Position numbers and translations under genes: made by a program
Source: Aspidiotus rigidus
Lineage: Eukaryota > Arthropoda > Insecta > Hemiptera > Diaspididae
Assembly (NCBI GenBank): GCA_035079385.1
Contig: JAVHKY010000034.1
Span: 4,898,001 to 4,962,000 of the forward strand
Direction: 5' to 3'
DNA length: 64,000 nt
Shown here: piece by piece, positions 1 to 12,959 of the stretch
Layout: each line of letters begins with the position of its first letter
Position numbering within the stretch: position 1 is the stretch's first letter
Notes under the pieces: generated by a model
Told to the model about the DNA's origin: nothing
The model's database searches: none
The model's input: the letters and a program-made list of their open reading frames with translations, nothing else

Positions 1-676
1 ATGCTCCTTATAAGGTCAAAGAATACGCAAAACTTTTCCAATCGCTCTCAGAATGTTGAAGACTAAAAGTGATGATCTAAGGTTTAGTTAAAGGTCGAAT
101 ATTCCGCAATTAGAAACACCTCTTAGAACTCTATCATAGAAAACTCCAACCATTTTGATAAATTAATGACAAGTTATAAAGTTCCATTGTCAATGGTTCA
201 ATTTCCTCATTCGCTGTGGAAGGTAACCCAGGTTTCCACGATGAAGTTTGCAGAGAACACATGGAAATGTCAAACTGAATGGAGCAAGATCAAACATCGA
301 GCATTCCCTAGATCAAATATATGTGTAGTCTAGCTTGACTAGATAGCCATTAGAATAAGTTCCTAGTACATCTCAGTCAAGTCGAGAATAGATACTAGTT
401 ATGCTAGAGCCCTATGAAAACGAGTAAAGACATGGGCCGCTATATAGATGTTACCACTTTGCCTCTTCAGTCGTTATGTCATCACGATTGAAAATAACGG
501 AACTATTGGACGGACGGGTTTTCCGATCCCAAGTTATTCGCTAGCAGACTGTTAGCTGCGTTGCCTCTATTGGAGCTAAAAATCTGTTAGTGGGATTGAA
601 AACCCCGCCTAAAAAAGCCACAGGAGAATGCAAAACTCAACGCTATCAAGGGATATACAATATAGCTTCACTAATT
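1..676. other. non-coding, nothing recognised
   Basis: No exon-like open frame or repeat that I recognise. The signal-peptide exon expected upstream of the gene at 888-1921 may lie here or outside the window; I could not find a convincing one. Confidence 0.4.
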
Positions 677-753
677 GAGGAGTTGTCTGTCAAAAGGGCA
701 CCCGTTCCATAAGAATTATACTGATCAGGTGCCCTTTTGACGGATAACTCCTC
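677..753 (+). other. 26-bp RNA-type hairpin
   Basis: Arms 677-702 and 728-753 are complementary over 26 bases with a 25-base loop. The only two deviations are G-U wobble pairs when read as plus-strand RNA, but would be A-C mismatches in minus-strand RNA. The core arm contains GTCAAAAGGGCACC. It could be a small-RNA precursor or the remains of an inverted-repeat transposon; the wobble asymmetry slightly favours an RNA hairpin. Confidence 0.5.
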
Positions 754-887
754 CATTGTACTTGAATAAGAAACTGTAAAGATGGATGATGACGTCACGA
801 CTGAATATGACGGACTATGTGACCACCTTTGGCTTTAGTCGAGCAGCAGAACAGCCCTGCTCATTAAAAACTTTCTTTTCTTGCCAG

Positions 888-1921
888 ATCGCAAGGTACC
901 AGCGAGTAATTCTATAGATATCGACACTAAACAATTCCTTTGCGCAAGATTGCTAGAAAACGTTTTCTTCAGAAAGCTGAACGAGGACTTTCCGTTTGAT
1001 CTAAAGTATAAAAGCAACCGCGATTATCTCATAGAAAAATATCCACAAATAGCAAAAGAAATCTACGCGGATACGCCAAGAAAAGGGTGTTTTATTTGCT
1101 GTCAGTCCCCAGAATATACCTATGTTAATAGAAATTCAGTTCATCAAATCAGAATGAATTCTGGTCCGGACAATGCGGAAGAAATGTTTCTGTGTCTCGC
1201 CAGAAATTGGCGTAGGAGGAATATCATCAAGTACTATATATCTACCTTCGAGTACAAGCTTGATAAATCGGACGCGAGCCTCACGGATGATTACATCGCC
1301 GGCAGATTTGTGTTTTCTTACAACAAGGATCAAGCCCTAGTTCTGACCGCCTTAGCTGAAGAAGCTGGTAAGAAATTATTCAGAGGCACTCTTGAAGAGC
1401 TAGAGAAGATTTTTGCCCTCAGAGACGACGATCTAAGAGCAAGTAAGTTATTCACAAAATGAAAACAAGTACCCTCTTCTATGATTTTATCCAATTCTTT
1501 TTGGTCTTTAGGTGAAACAGCCGAAGAAGATCCGATATGCGCGTTAAGCGACAGCGAAAAACTGAGACTTTGCGCAATCGTCCTGAACACTCCTCCGCAT
1601 CTATACATAAATACTGAACAGACGAAATTTGTACCGAGAGAAAATTCCGTGCATTACGCATGTTCGGAGATTCGCGTATCATTTCAAACTACTGAGGGGA
1701 TCTCGGCAGCGGCATCGAAAGTCAATAATTTCCGAGAATGGATGATCGGATGCGAAGTTGAGACAAACTCTAGAGAGCGTCGTACATTTAGGGTATCCAC
1801 TGGATATCACAATATGAGTGCTTTCGTTCACCAGGTTTACGATGAACGTACGTATTTGTATAATTTAGTGGGAAACATTAGTGTGTTGGACAACCGAAAT
1901 GGTGCTAGAAATGAAGTATGA
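888..1921 (+). CDS. unrecognised Cys-containing, probably secreted protein (family A, copy 1; 5' exon missing)
   Basis: I do not recognise the family. Two coding exons are visible. The first, 888 to about 1452, follows the acceptor TTGCCAG and begins in phase 1 with codons for DRKVPAS. It ends at the donor A|GTAAGT after LRDDDLRA. The second, about 1512-1921, begins after CTTTAG and ends with a TGA stop. The encoded part is about 325 residues. Visible landmarks are CFICC followed by PEYTYVN, MFLC about 30 residues on, AGRFVFSY, ALAEE, and in the second exon EDPICALSDSEKLRLC and EWMIGC. The same landmarks in the same order and intron phase occur in the minus-strand gene at 51690-53204, so this is a real gene family rather than a chance frame. 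A phase-1 intron before the conserved part implies an upstream exon, by analogy with the small secreted genes downstream probably a signal peptide. Function unknown. Confidence 0.75.
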
Positions 1922-4900
1922 AACTTGTAATTTATTAAATTTGGTCAATTTTATTTTTCTAATTTCATTCATAAACATGGTAATAGGTGACAGGATAACA
2001 AAACTCAATCACGGTACATAATAGAGGTATGGACAGTTGGACAGCACCAAAATCTTGACCGCAGCATTAAAATTTCGCTTTCCCCGCTCTCCACCAGCGC
2101 CATTACATTACCCTAGATACCCTAGTATGAGTAATTTTTTGAAAAATTGTGAAAAATTTAAAAATTTACTTGGAAGAGTGGTTCTTTCTGGAATGTATAG
2201 CTTGTGGTAAATTGTTTATTCGAGCCAAGTTCCAGCTTCTTCTTCTATGTTTTTTTGAAAATCGTTAATTTGCCATAAGACTCTGTGTTAAACCAAAGAC
2301 GAAGCACGCAACGCAATCTAGTGCCTTTTTACAAATCAACCACATATTGAGGGACAACAGTTTGTACATTAAGGATACTCTTGTATCCAACCTCTGTTAC
2401 ACACATGAACAAATTCAAACTTTCGGAATGAGGACAAACTAGAAGATATTTATTTGTAGAAGTAGGTATTTTCAACGCTGAGTACAATGGCATTTCCCGT
2501 TCTTTTGATATTACCTCTCATCATTTAGCAACACTCATGTTTAACTCCCGCGCTTCATCGCAACAGGCAAGTGTACCTTCTCGCGCGTTGAAATTTTGTA
2601 GCTCGATAAGATACGTTAAGCGTTGCAACAATCCGCGGCAAATAAACATATAAGTATTGCATAATAATGAGAAGTAATATCAGAAAACGGTAAATGACAT
2701 ATGGTACTCAGCGTCGAAAATACTTCTAAAAATACCTTCTTTAATTCATATTCATTCCCAAAGTTCGATATTTGTTCATGTGAGTTATGTACCGTCATAT
2801 TTTCAACAGTTCTCAATGTCAATTTGGGGACCGAGGCAAATACACCTTGCTTGAGGGGACTGCAGCTCTATTCAGAATATTTTCCATACGAGCAGAGCCT
2901 CAATCTTTACCAAATACGTAATTGTAACACAATCCATGAACCTGGGTTTTCAGTTTGAAGGTCTAGGGTCTTTTCAATCTTACAACATTTTGAAAATCTT
3001 TTGCCAAAGCACAAAAACTGAAGATAATTATTTCATATCTCATAACTTCTTTGGCTCAAAGTGATTAAGTCTCATTCTCCTCCTACCATACTAATTAATT
3101 TATTCACAATACGCGTATTCATCTACAAATGGTGCCGACAACAGTTCAATAATTCGCCTGAATAGGTTTGGTAAGTTTTGGTTATGCGGGAAATTGCATT
3201 TCAAACTAAAACCCAATGTACGTCGAGGTCATCCGAAATTAGAGTCATAACATCAGATGTCCTTTCAGTCAAGGCCATCACCTTTGGATATGTTTGACGA
3301 AGATTCCAACTGTTGACCCATTCGACGGAACGATCAGAAGACACAGAAATAATTTTGGCCCGATATAAAAACTGCGGGAAGTATGCGTAAAGTCAGATGC
3401 GTGACCGTAACTCCTAACAGACTTCTCGTCTGGTAATTAGTACGAGATTACAAACAATTGTGAAATATGTTGAAACTGAAAAATGATCGAACTAATATCG
3501 ACGATAAAATAAACACAGATGAGTGTGTTTTCTCTTTGGATAAAAATGAAACTTTGCGCTTATAATCCTAATTGTATTTCCAGACTGGCACTGCACTGAA
3601 TAATTAACAAAAAGTGAACTTACATGATTATGCAGTCATCCGCGAGAAAAGCGATTCAGAGTTGACGCCATCGCTTAGTGTCGTTTATTTGAAAGCGCAG
3701 TCAGACCCAAGCCACTACCGGTATCTGTAATAATTCAAGATAAATTTGATAGTCAATACAAAAAACAATAAAACCTGTCCATTATTTTTTTATTTATGTG
3801 CCATAGTTAGGCCAATCATTTAGTTGCATTCCACCAGAGTAATCCAACAATAATTTCACTCTATAATGGAATAAAGTCATCGCGCATTATAATTTCGATC
3901 TGTCTTCACGAAGGAAATAAAATGATTAGTTTATCTCGAAGTTTACAAGGCTTATTTGATAGGAAAAAACAATACCCAGAGATTTATGGCTCTACAATCA
4001 AGTGAGTTTTACGAATTGTTTTTTTCTCTTCACTTTGTTAGAACGTTTTTTGCTCCAGTGGTACCCCCCTAATTTTTGAAAGCATTTTAAATCTTTCTAA
4101 AGAATGCCAAGATGACCTTGTGATTCATTACTTTTAAAATCATTGGTGATAACCACTCAAGATTCTAAATGAAGCCATCGAGGCACATTATATCTTTCGA
4201 AATATTCAGAGTGACATATTTTTTCAAGTTAATGATAGGACGTTTTGTTTCACAAAAACCATAAAAGATTTCAGGGTCTTAAGTGAGTCTCTAGAATTTG
4301 TAGTCACTTTCATCAAGGACAATCTCCAATATATGCCTTGGAGTATTTCCTTGAAATATTCCTTGACAGATTCGCTTTTGTCGCATGTGCAGCGCCGCCT
4401 GTTCTTCATGGTGGAGCGGGTGCGGGTTGCGTATGCATCAATTTTGTTTTCTCCAACACCGGAACCGACCCTTTTGGGTATATCTTTAATGTTGGAAGAA
4501 TCTCCTCGGCGAACTCCCAGTCCTTCTTGGCAACCGCTGAGCTTCCTCAACAGACTACAGAATGATCCATGATAAAAATTATTTCTGACCCCTTGTCCAA
4601 GATTTTTAGGTCCATCGGTTCACACTTCCAGCACAGCGACACAAGCACTTCATATTAGCATCACATTTGAGGAACATTAGCGGAACAGCTGTTGGCCACG
4701 TCCACATTATTTGAGGGGCCTTTGTGGAGGTTTTGTCCCTCTACTGTAGCGGTTCACAAGGGAGTCACATCAGCGGAATAATGTGCTGGTGCACAGTGTT
4801 CTACGACTGTGACGCTGACGTGTCAGTCATAGAAAGATCACACTACTCGCAGACAATGTTTGGGGAGTCATTTATATGAGGCAAAATTTCACAATCTCAT

Positions 4901-5952
4901 TAGCGGAACATAATCCGTCACATCTCTTTCATAAAAGTTTTTTTGGTAGGAAGTTATTCGGACCACTTGGGCCATTGGCGTTAGTTAAGCGGCATACTGT
5001 TGTCACATCACCGTCACTGTCCCTGAATCCGACCTCACAACTGCTACGCTTTCAAACCTGGATATGCCGCGCGGCACGAATTCCGCTTATGTTCTACAAA
5101 TGTTTTTTACTTGTGAAGGTATTCTAACGCACATTTCCTTGACTGTGAACCAACCGGTACACGCGGCACAAGTGTCCTAGCACAGCGTTCTTTGCACAAC
5201 AGGCATGCCATTCCAGCGAACGCTCTTTAAAAATTCATATGTAATCATCTGAATGACTAGTTCTGATAGTAGTATGCAAACTTGCCCAATTAATATGTAA
5301 TATAAAGTGGCTGTCATTCGCCACTGTAAAACTAAATACAGCATACAAGCCCCTTATTCCTATCCACTCTTTTAGTATTCGACCATAAGGAAAAGTTAGC
5401 TCAAAAGGAATGTTCGGTACTATCTTTGAAAACACCATCCTAATCATCATAATGTTAATATGTTTTTTAGAACTCTGATAGATGAAGTTGTTGCATCTTA
5501 TTTGCTTCCTTTGTCAGCTCCACAATTCATTTAATAATGCCCCGTGAGTTGAAATTGTCCCAAGTCTTCTTCAGAACTCGAAATTAATAGTGGTCATTAA
5601 GCTTTGGTCAAAGCCTCTTCCACTTCGGGATACTACAATGACCTTCAAAAATTTTTCCGAGTTTTTCAAAGAGCATAAAGCCTTCAATCTTTTCGGGATC
5701 ACAATTTGCCGGACAGTTGGCGCATGTCTCCCTCAAAAGAGTTTCTCGGTACAAGCTGAGGAAATAAGAGGCTTCTTTATGCTTTCAAAGGGATGTGGCT
5801 AAACTCTTTAGAATGAATAACTTTTGTTTCATCAAACCATGTGACAGAATTCTAATGAAAATTGTCGAGACATTTACAGTTGAACAATTGAGGGAGAAAT
5901 TCCTTCACTGAACAAAACAATAATTTTATCATGTGTTACATGTTCAATTTAG
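1922..5952. other. 4 kb without a supported gene
   Basis: AT-rich DNA with only short open frames. The longest (about 2701-2958, and overlapping frames at 4224-4572) have no recognisable motif, and two different frames are equally open at 4333-4572. It presumably holds the promoter and, if one exists, a 5' exon of the ACE gene that starts near 5953. Confidence 0.5.
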
Positions 5953-8900
5953 GACAATTTATCTCATCATGCTTTGCTGCTCATGTAGCGCTGATATCGA
6001 ACAAGATGGGAGAAAATACATAGACGATTTAAACAAGCTCTACCAAGAAAAAGTGTACGACTTACAGGTGGCCGACTGGAACTACGTAACCAATATAAAT
6101 CAAGAAACACTCGCAAAGAAGGTGAGCATTTCTTGAAAATGAAAATATCTTATAATCTTACTGTCAACAGGTGGTTTCTTTGTCAACATTTTGAGTCATT
6201 TCAATATGGTGATGAACTCCCAAAACTAAAATTAGTGACTATGTGTGATTTCAAAAGCTTCATAATCAAAACTATGGACAATTTATTCCGTGCAGTTAGC
6301 TGAAGATGCAGAGTGGGCCAAGTTTGAGAAAGAGAAATGGCAAGAAACTATCAAATTTCCTTGGCAAACGTTTAAAGATGAAGATTTAAAGAGACAGTTC
6401 CAATTTTACGCTCTTTTAGGAGAATCTGCGTTGCCAGATGATAAAGTTCAAAAGGTATGACTTGAGTAATGATATACGTACTAATATAATTATTACCAGT
6501 TGTATACATATTATATCAAATTGAATACATCCTACAGTATTTTGGAGTAGCTCATTGTTTGAAAATACAGTAATAATTTTCAATATTTCTAGTTCAGAAA
6601 ATCGATCGCTGACATGACGGCTATTTTCAGCACAGCAAAAGTCTGCGACTTCCATAATAAAACCAAATGCGATCTCAGCTTAGATCCAGGTAAGTTGAAT
6701 TGAAAAGTCATCTTTCTTGTTCAGGGAAGACCAATATAGTCTGAGATTTTCAACATAGAATACAATTATTGAGAATTAATACTTTCAGATATTCAACAAA
6801 TATTTGCCACCAGTAGAGACGAGGCCGAACTCAAATATATATGGTTGGAGTGGAGAAAACAAACTGGTCCAAAAATACGCCCAATATACAAAGAATACGT
6901 TACGTTGTTCAATGAAGTCGCTACCCTCAATAGTGCGTGGCTGAAACTCTAAATAACCTAATCAAGGCGTCAATAACAAGTCGTTTCTTTCTGCGGTTAA
7001 TGCAGTCTTTCCAAAACCCGCAAATCGGAGTCCCGAATATGTATCAACCGAATGAGCAGACGGTAGTCGGGAAAATACAATGATGTGATTTACAGACTCC
7101 TAACCTGCTTATTGAAGGACCCTTGCTGAACTGTAAATTGCTAGAGATAGCTTGAGGGGAGATTGTTTAAGAATCTTCTCCATAGTATCTAGAGAATACC
7201 ATTGTGAACCTCAAAAAGTTGCCTTTATCCTTTCAAAAAAATCACATAGTACATCATCACAACAAGCTTCCTCACATTTTCCTGTCTACAAAAGGAAAGA
7301 AGAATACATATACTTCTTAACAATCTCCAAAATTGACTTTGTCTCTTTCAATCATTTGTTTTCTTGCATCAATTCTTGGATTGGAACCTCCAAGTTCCCA
7401 ACACAAATTCATTTCAAATCACGCAGACAAAACCTTTTTTTTTATGATTCTCTTTTCACAACACTGAAGTCGTTTAAACATTCTTCAGATTATACCAGCG
7501 GGGCCGAATATTGGCAGAGACAATACGAAACTCCAGATTTCGCCGATATGTTGAATAAATTATGGGAGCAGCTCAAGCCTCTTTACATGGAATTTCATGC
7601 GTACATGAGGCGGAAACTACGGGAGAAATATGGAGAAGCCATAGTTCCAAAAAGTGGACCTATTCCGGCACATTTATTTGGTGCGTTCATCGGAGAAAGT
7701 TGCTGTGATCGATCCCAGTCTGATCAATTCACCTCAAAACATTTTTGATTAGTTTTCATTTACCTACAATTCATAAAACTCAGCAATATATCGCCGTTTC
7801 CAGGTAATGTGTGGGCACAGGACTGGTCGAACACAGAAGATTTTGTCGAACCATTCAAAAATGCAGACTCTGAAGACGTTACCAAATACCTCACTGAACA
7901 GGTACAGATTGAATGAAAGTTGTGAATTTGAATACGTACTTCCGAGTTTAAATCGCTGTCTCAACTTAGGGTTATACGCCCTTGAAAATGTTCAAACTCG
8001 CCGAAGAATTCTACACATCAATCGACCTCAGCCCGATGACTGACGAATTTTGGAAAAATTCTCTCATCGAGAAGCCAACTGATCGAGAAGTAGATTGCGG
8101 ACCAGCCGCTTGGGACTTCACTCGTAAAAATGATTTCCGGTGAGAATAACAAGTATGATGTACCAAAAAATTCAGGCGTATGCAACAATATGGATGCGTC
8201 TGAAGGCTATAGGAGTAATTCTACAATTTGCGTTACAAGCTGATGACGTAATGAGCTAAAGAATAACCTTGACTTTTTCAGGGTATTGGACAAAAAGGTC
8301 TGAAGTTCCTTCCTTCAGCGCATAAGATTTAAGCCTAGGAGTCATTCTGCAATTTGCCTCCAAGCTAATGACATCATGACCGCGACTTATTTTAGGGTCT
8401 CGATAAAAAAAAGTCTGCAGTTCCTTCCCTAGCACATAAGGTTCAAGGCTAGGGGTCAGTTTGCAGTTTGCGCTTAAGATATTGATGTCATGACCAAAAG
8501 AATGACCTTGACCTATTTTAGAGTCTTGGAAACAAGTTTCAAGCTCCTTCCTCTCGCACGTAAGGTTCAAGGCTATTGGTCATTCTGTAATTTTTGTCAC
8601 AAACTGATGACGTCATGACCCAAAAAGTGACCTTTACCCATTTTAGAGTCTCGGAAACAAGTCTCAAGCTCCTTCCTCTTGCACGTAAGGTTCAAGACTG
8701 GCGGTCATTTATGATTTGCGTCACGAGCTGATGGCGTCATGACCTAAAGAGTAACCTTGACCTACTTCAAAGTCTTAGGAAAAAGAGTGCCTTCCTCTAA
8801 CACATAAGCCAGCTTATTATTAGATAGTTGAACGCTAGAAGTCAACCCCATACACGAGGCTCGATGGTACGCCCTTACTCAACTCCTTCCTTTATGGTAA

Positions 8901-11823
8901 TCTAGAGGATATATATCCCCCTCTATGGATAAATTAAAAAATAGATACAGCTAATGTTTCTCTCGGAAGAGAAAATCTCCAGGAAATTTTTCTAGCAGTC
9001 GATTACAAATAGAAATTAGTTTCAAGCCACTGATAGACACTAGAGGAACAAATTTCACCAATATACCATCAAGTTGGAATTCAAAGAAGGGAACTACCAT
9101 TAAACTAATTGATCAAGATAGGGCGGTTGGTACAAAATCCAATCACCAAAATGGCACCATTAAACTGAGATTCCGTTCAAGCTAGTTTGGAAACCCGGCT
9201 CTAAGTGGTAGACGGAAATACCAACTAATCTCTTAGTCTATTTTCATTGGAATAAAGTCGAAATTCTTTGACCAACCCAACATAAATTTTAATCTCTAAT
9301 AAAAGTCTCAAAGTGAAAAGATAGAAGGAGAATAAAACCTTAGACCATAAAACTCTTTTTGATCAGACCACGAGTATCTCCTAGTCAATTACTGTTCATA
9401 TTCGTTTGTTTTCATAGTATCAAACAATGTACTCAAGTCACCAAAGACGATTTGTTACAAGCTCACCACGAAATGGGTCATGTAGAGTACTACATGCAAT
9501 TCCAAGATTTGCCATATTGTTATAGATATCCAGCCAATGAAGGTAAGATTTTTGTAAGAATTAATGATACATAAGTATATAAGTATACAATGTAAGACTT
9601 TGCTTCACCCTCATTATTGCTTTCATTCACTCGTATGGTTGAACTCAGCTGTATATGTGATGACACAGTCGCTTTTACTAAAACAAACAAATAAATCAAC
9701 CAGAGGATCATATAAGGGCGCAGAGGTGCCACGAATAACGTGATTAACGAGAGTCCATTCACCACAAACTATGCAGACATATTTCTGTTTTATCGCGGAG
9801 ACATCCTACTTTAATGGAGATTATCGCAAACAGATTTCCTCCCAAAACACAACCATTAGTTTCCAAGCGTCATGCAATATCCTTCATTATACTACGGATA
9901 CATTCATTTTCTGTCATTTAATCTTAGCTTTTGACGAATCAATCGGAGATACAATCCTCTTATCGGTAAACCAAGCGCAACATTTCAATAAAATAAAACT
10001 ATTACCGAGCTTCGACACGAGCCAGGAGGCGGACCTCTACAACTTATTCAAATCTGGTTTAGTAAACATCGCTTTTATACCGTTCAGTCTATGGATAGAT
10101 CTATGGAGGTGGAACGTATTCAAAGGAATTTATAAAGAAGAAACCTGGAATACCGAATGGTGGAATTTATGGTTGGAAAATCGTATTGCAAACTTACTAC
10201 GCTACTTAAAAATTTCATTAAATTTTCATTTATATTGTTCGATTCTATCAGTTTGCAATACCAAGGAATGGTGCCGCCAGAGAAACGTTCGGAAAACGAT
10301 TTTGATCCAGCAGCCAAATATCATATTGCAGCGCATTATTCATACATCAGGTGAGCGCTATGACACCGAGCTCTCTCAAATAGACATCAAGACCTCATTC
10401 TCAACTCGTCAGCTTTACTCTGGTTGCAGATATTTCGTTGGTTTTGTAATACAATTCCAGTTTCACGAGGCGTTGTGCATTAGAGCGGGTCAATACGACC
10501 CAAAAAATCCGAATACAGCGCCTCTGCACAAATGCGACATCTATCAAAGCAAAGAAGCTGGAAACCTCTTTAAGTACGTAGGTCTAAAGAATTCCCGATT
10601 TGGGAGAAGGTCTTGAAAGAGGGAGTTGGTAGCTTTCATTGACGAAGTTTGACAAGTAAAACAGAGCATCAACCTAATGTCAAAGAGTAAGAATTGATTA
10701 TCAATTATTCGACCTCAATGACCACCCAGGCTTCCCATTTTCATTATAATCCCTATACTCCATATAAATTCCTATGGGTGTATTTACGGCCAAGACCTTT
10801 GGGAATCATTGATGGTCTTAGATTATCTGTAGTAGTAAAAAGAGTGGGTAGTAAGCTTGTCGATTCGGACCTACCTCAGGGACTACTTCAGCATGCGACT
10901 TGAATAAGGTAAGAGGAGAAGAGGTGAGTTCAACGATTTACTACCAAAAGACCTAGACTACGCGCTCCTAATCCTGATGATCTACGTATATATGGGAGAA
11001 GAGAGCTAGTGAAGATTACAACTTGAACTTACTGCGGAGGGCGGCTCGGAAGAAGCCTGGGCGTGTCTCTGATCCAAATTAACGTAGATGTAAAGTAAGG
11101 ACATAGCTATTGAGGATAACAGTTTTGATTTGGATGATCCTGACGTCGAACTACTGCCACTAAATGACTACCTAAATTAAGAATTTTGGAACAAACTTGA
11201 AAGCCTTAATACGTAAAATATTCCGGAGTGAACTTCCGATCAGAGTTTACTACGCTTCCTGAGACTAAATATTGGAAATTTACTTAGTCATATGCTTGAA
11301 TTAAAGAGTCAAAACTTTACTACATCCCTTCCCTCATAATCAGAAACGAGGAAGAAGTTTTAGAACTCACACTCGCGACAAGACCTGCCTCGTGATTACA
11401 CCCCTAATTATTATTGCAAGTAGAACCCAATATTGCTTCACTAACTGATGCGTAGTTAGAAGAATATATTCAGTAGACTATTCTTATTTCATCAGCAATA
11501 GGCTACAACGAAATATTTTTGTTCTATGAAAACTAAGATGATTACACGTGTGCGAGAAAGGTTCCGAGGAATCAATTATCTGTCCTCTATCCAAGCCACT
11601 TTCACCGAAATGATCCATGGTTCCATGTTTCTTTCCTTCTAGGGAGATGATGAAGCTTGGATCTTCAAAATCGTGGCGAGATGCTTTAGCAGTGATGACT
11701 GGGCAACCGAATATGGATGCTCAATCGGTATTAAGTTACTTCAATCCTCTCTACGAATGGCTAAAAGAGGATAATAAGAAAAACGGCGAACCAGTGGGTT
11801 GGGATGTACCAACCAAACGTTGA
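5953..11823 (+). CDS. secreted single-domain angiotensin-converting enzyme (peptidase family M2), 12 exons
   Basis: Zinc dipeptidyl carboxypeptidase of the ACE family, extracellular. Exons by splice signals and reading frame: 5953-6121, 6296-6454, 6593-6689, 6789-6932, 7489-7680, 7804-7901, 7970-8139, 9418-9542, 9928-10171, 10252-10350, 10430-10573, 11643-11823 (TGA). The product is about 600 residues, the size of insect soluble ACEs, with no C-terminal membrane anchor (ends VGWDVPTKR). The N-terminus [13 protein letters not shown] looks like a signal peptide. The only ATG in frame is at 5969, so either this is the start or a short 5' exon joins the acceptor at 5951-5952. Exon 8 carries HHEMGH and exon 9 FDESIGD, placing the third zinc ligand Glu exactly 24 residues after the second His. 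Exons 10-11 carry KYH and SYIRYF, matching Lys511, His513, Tyr520, Arg522 and Tyr523 of testis ACE. Odd point: the conserved CHASAWDF reads CGPAAWDF, so His353 is Gly and Ala354 is Pro. The other exons are intact. The donor of exon 9 (GTTGGA) is weak. Confidence 0.92.
8205..8830. repeat. about 120-bp tandem repeat inside ACE intron 7, about 5 units
   Basis: Successive diverged units begin near 8214, 8340, 8455, 8578 and 8704, each with GTCATTCTGCAATTTG, then TGACGTCATGACC-like sequence, a CCTTGACCTATTTTAG block and CACATAAGGTTCAAGGCTA. Period about 115-125 bp. Absent from ACE copies 2 and 3, whose intron 7 is deleted just after exon 7. Confidence 0.85.
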
Positions 11824-12137
11824 TGATCGTAGACAAGAAAAATATTCCAATATTCGAAGAAATTCCAGGAAACTAAAGCGAAAAAGAGAAAACAAATGGG
11901 AAAGATTCCCATCAGTTTTAGAACAAGCTTGAATGACGATGATACCTCTCTAGTCAATCAACAAATCTTGAAAAATTGCTCAAATTTCTAATCACAATTT
12001 TGATAATTAAAAGACTTCAATTTCTTTTTTTCTTTTTCCAATCAATGCACACAATATTTACCTAATAATAATAGCATATTTTCTAAATTGATGTACTATA
12101 GGTACATCGACAAGTTGCCGCTGGGTACTGTCCAGTC
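11824..12137. other. ACE / small-gene convergent spacer
   Basis: The ACE stop (11821-11823) and the stop of the small minus-strand gene (12138-12140) face each other across about 315 bp. The spacer is AT-rich, with TTTCTTTTTTTC and AATAAT runs, and probably contains both 3' UTRs. It is conserved in all three duplication units. Confidence 0.6.
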
Positions 12138-12818
12138 TCATGCTCCTGGTACATCTTTTTTATAATAGTAAATAAATTTTCCCTGCGATGGTTCGAATTC
12201 AATGTACACATCACCTTCCCCGATTGGACGAGCAGGACACCTTAGCAATGTTCTTTCAACTGCATTGCTATTTTCAGTTTTCTTCACTTTGAAGTGTGCA
12301 AAAGTTATAGCTTCATCTTCTAAAAATTGTCGACCAGCACGTTGACATGCTGTTGCGCAATAACCCATCCTGTGCTCGGTAGGAAACGTTCCACCAATGC
12401 CAAAATCTAGGAACAAGGCAAAAATTATAAAATAATATGCCCGGGCTCTTTATAGTTTTTCTTGCTAAGGAGATTTTGTGCGAACTAATAAAAATATCGG
12501 CCACGTTCCGTTTCATGGCGGATAATTTGGGAAACCATCAACTGCGACTAAGGCAAAATTTAAAAGAGATTATTCTACACATTTAAAGTTTAAAATGGGT
12601 TCTCCGTGTATTATTCATATATGCGTTGTTATGGAGTTACGGTATCCGTCAATTTTCAGTCTTTTGATAAAGCCGCGCTAAAATATTGTAAATTGGTAAT
12701 TAAAGAATATCGATTTACATATCCACTCAAACGAATAACTCGGCTGTAACGAATACAATTCGGCGTGAATGTCCGGACAGACCAACGCAATCATCAGTAT
12801 ACAGACGAAGGTATTCAT
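12138..12818 (-). CDS. small secreted protein, 122 aa, copy 1
   Basis: Two exons on the minus strand: 12818-12719 (100 nt) and 12406-12138 (269 nt), joined in phase 1 with donor GTAAAT and acceptor CCTAG; together exactly 123 codons. Exon 1 encodes the signal peptide MNTFVCILMIALVCPDIHA. The mature part has three Cys: GYCATAC, then LLRC 35 residues on, followed by GEGDVYIEFEPSQGKFIYYY and the end DVPGA. No known domain is recognised. The layout CxxxC, later C, and I-E-F-x-P-(x)-G-K-F-I-Y/F resembles the first conserved exon of family A (888-1921 and 51690-53204), which also starts after a phase-1 intron. I infer distant homology. It is convergent with the ACE gene and is present intact in each duplication unit. 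Likely an exported effector or regulator of unknown function. Confidence 0.85.
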
Positions 12819-12959
12819 ATTTTTTACTTCTTCAAATCTGCCATCAACCGAAAAAAAAAAAAGACAAGATGATCAGCATAGGTAGGTTTAAGTTATCTAA
12901 TAGGTAATATAACTGAGCTACATCTAGTTGGGCTCCGAAAAACAACGGCTTCCTTAACG

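Noticed and set aside
4224..4572. Overlapping open frames on both strands, up to 108 codons
   Set aside because: Three frames are open at once, no motif or splice context is visible, and none has a paralogue in the window.
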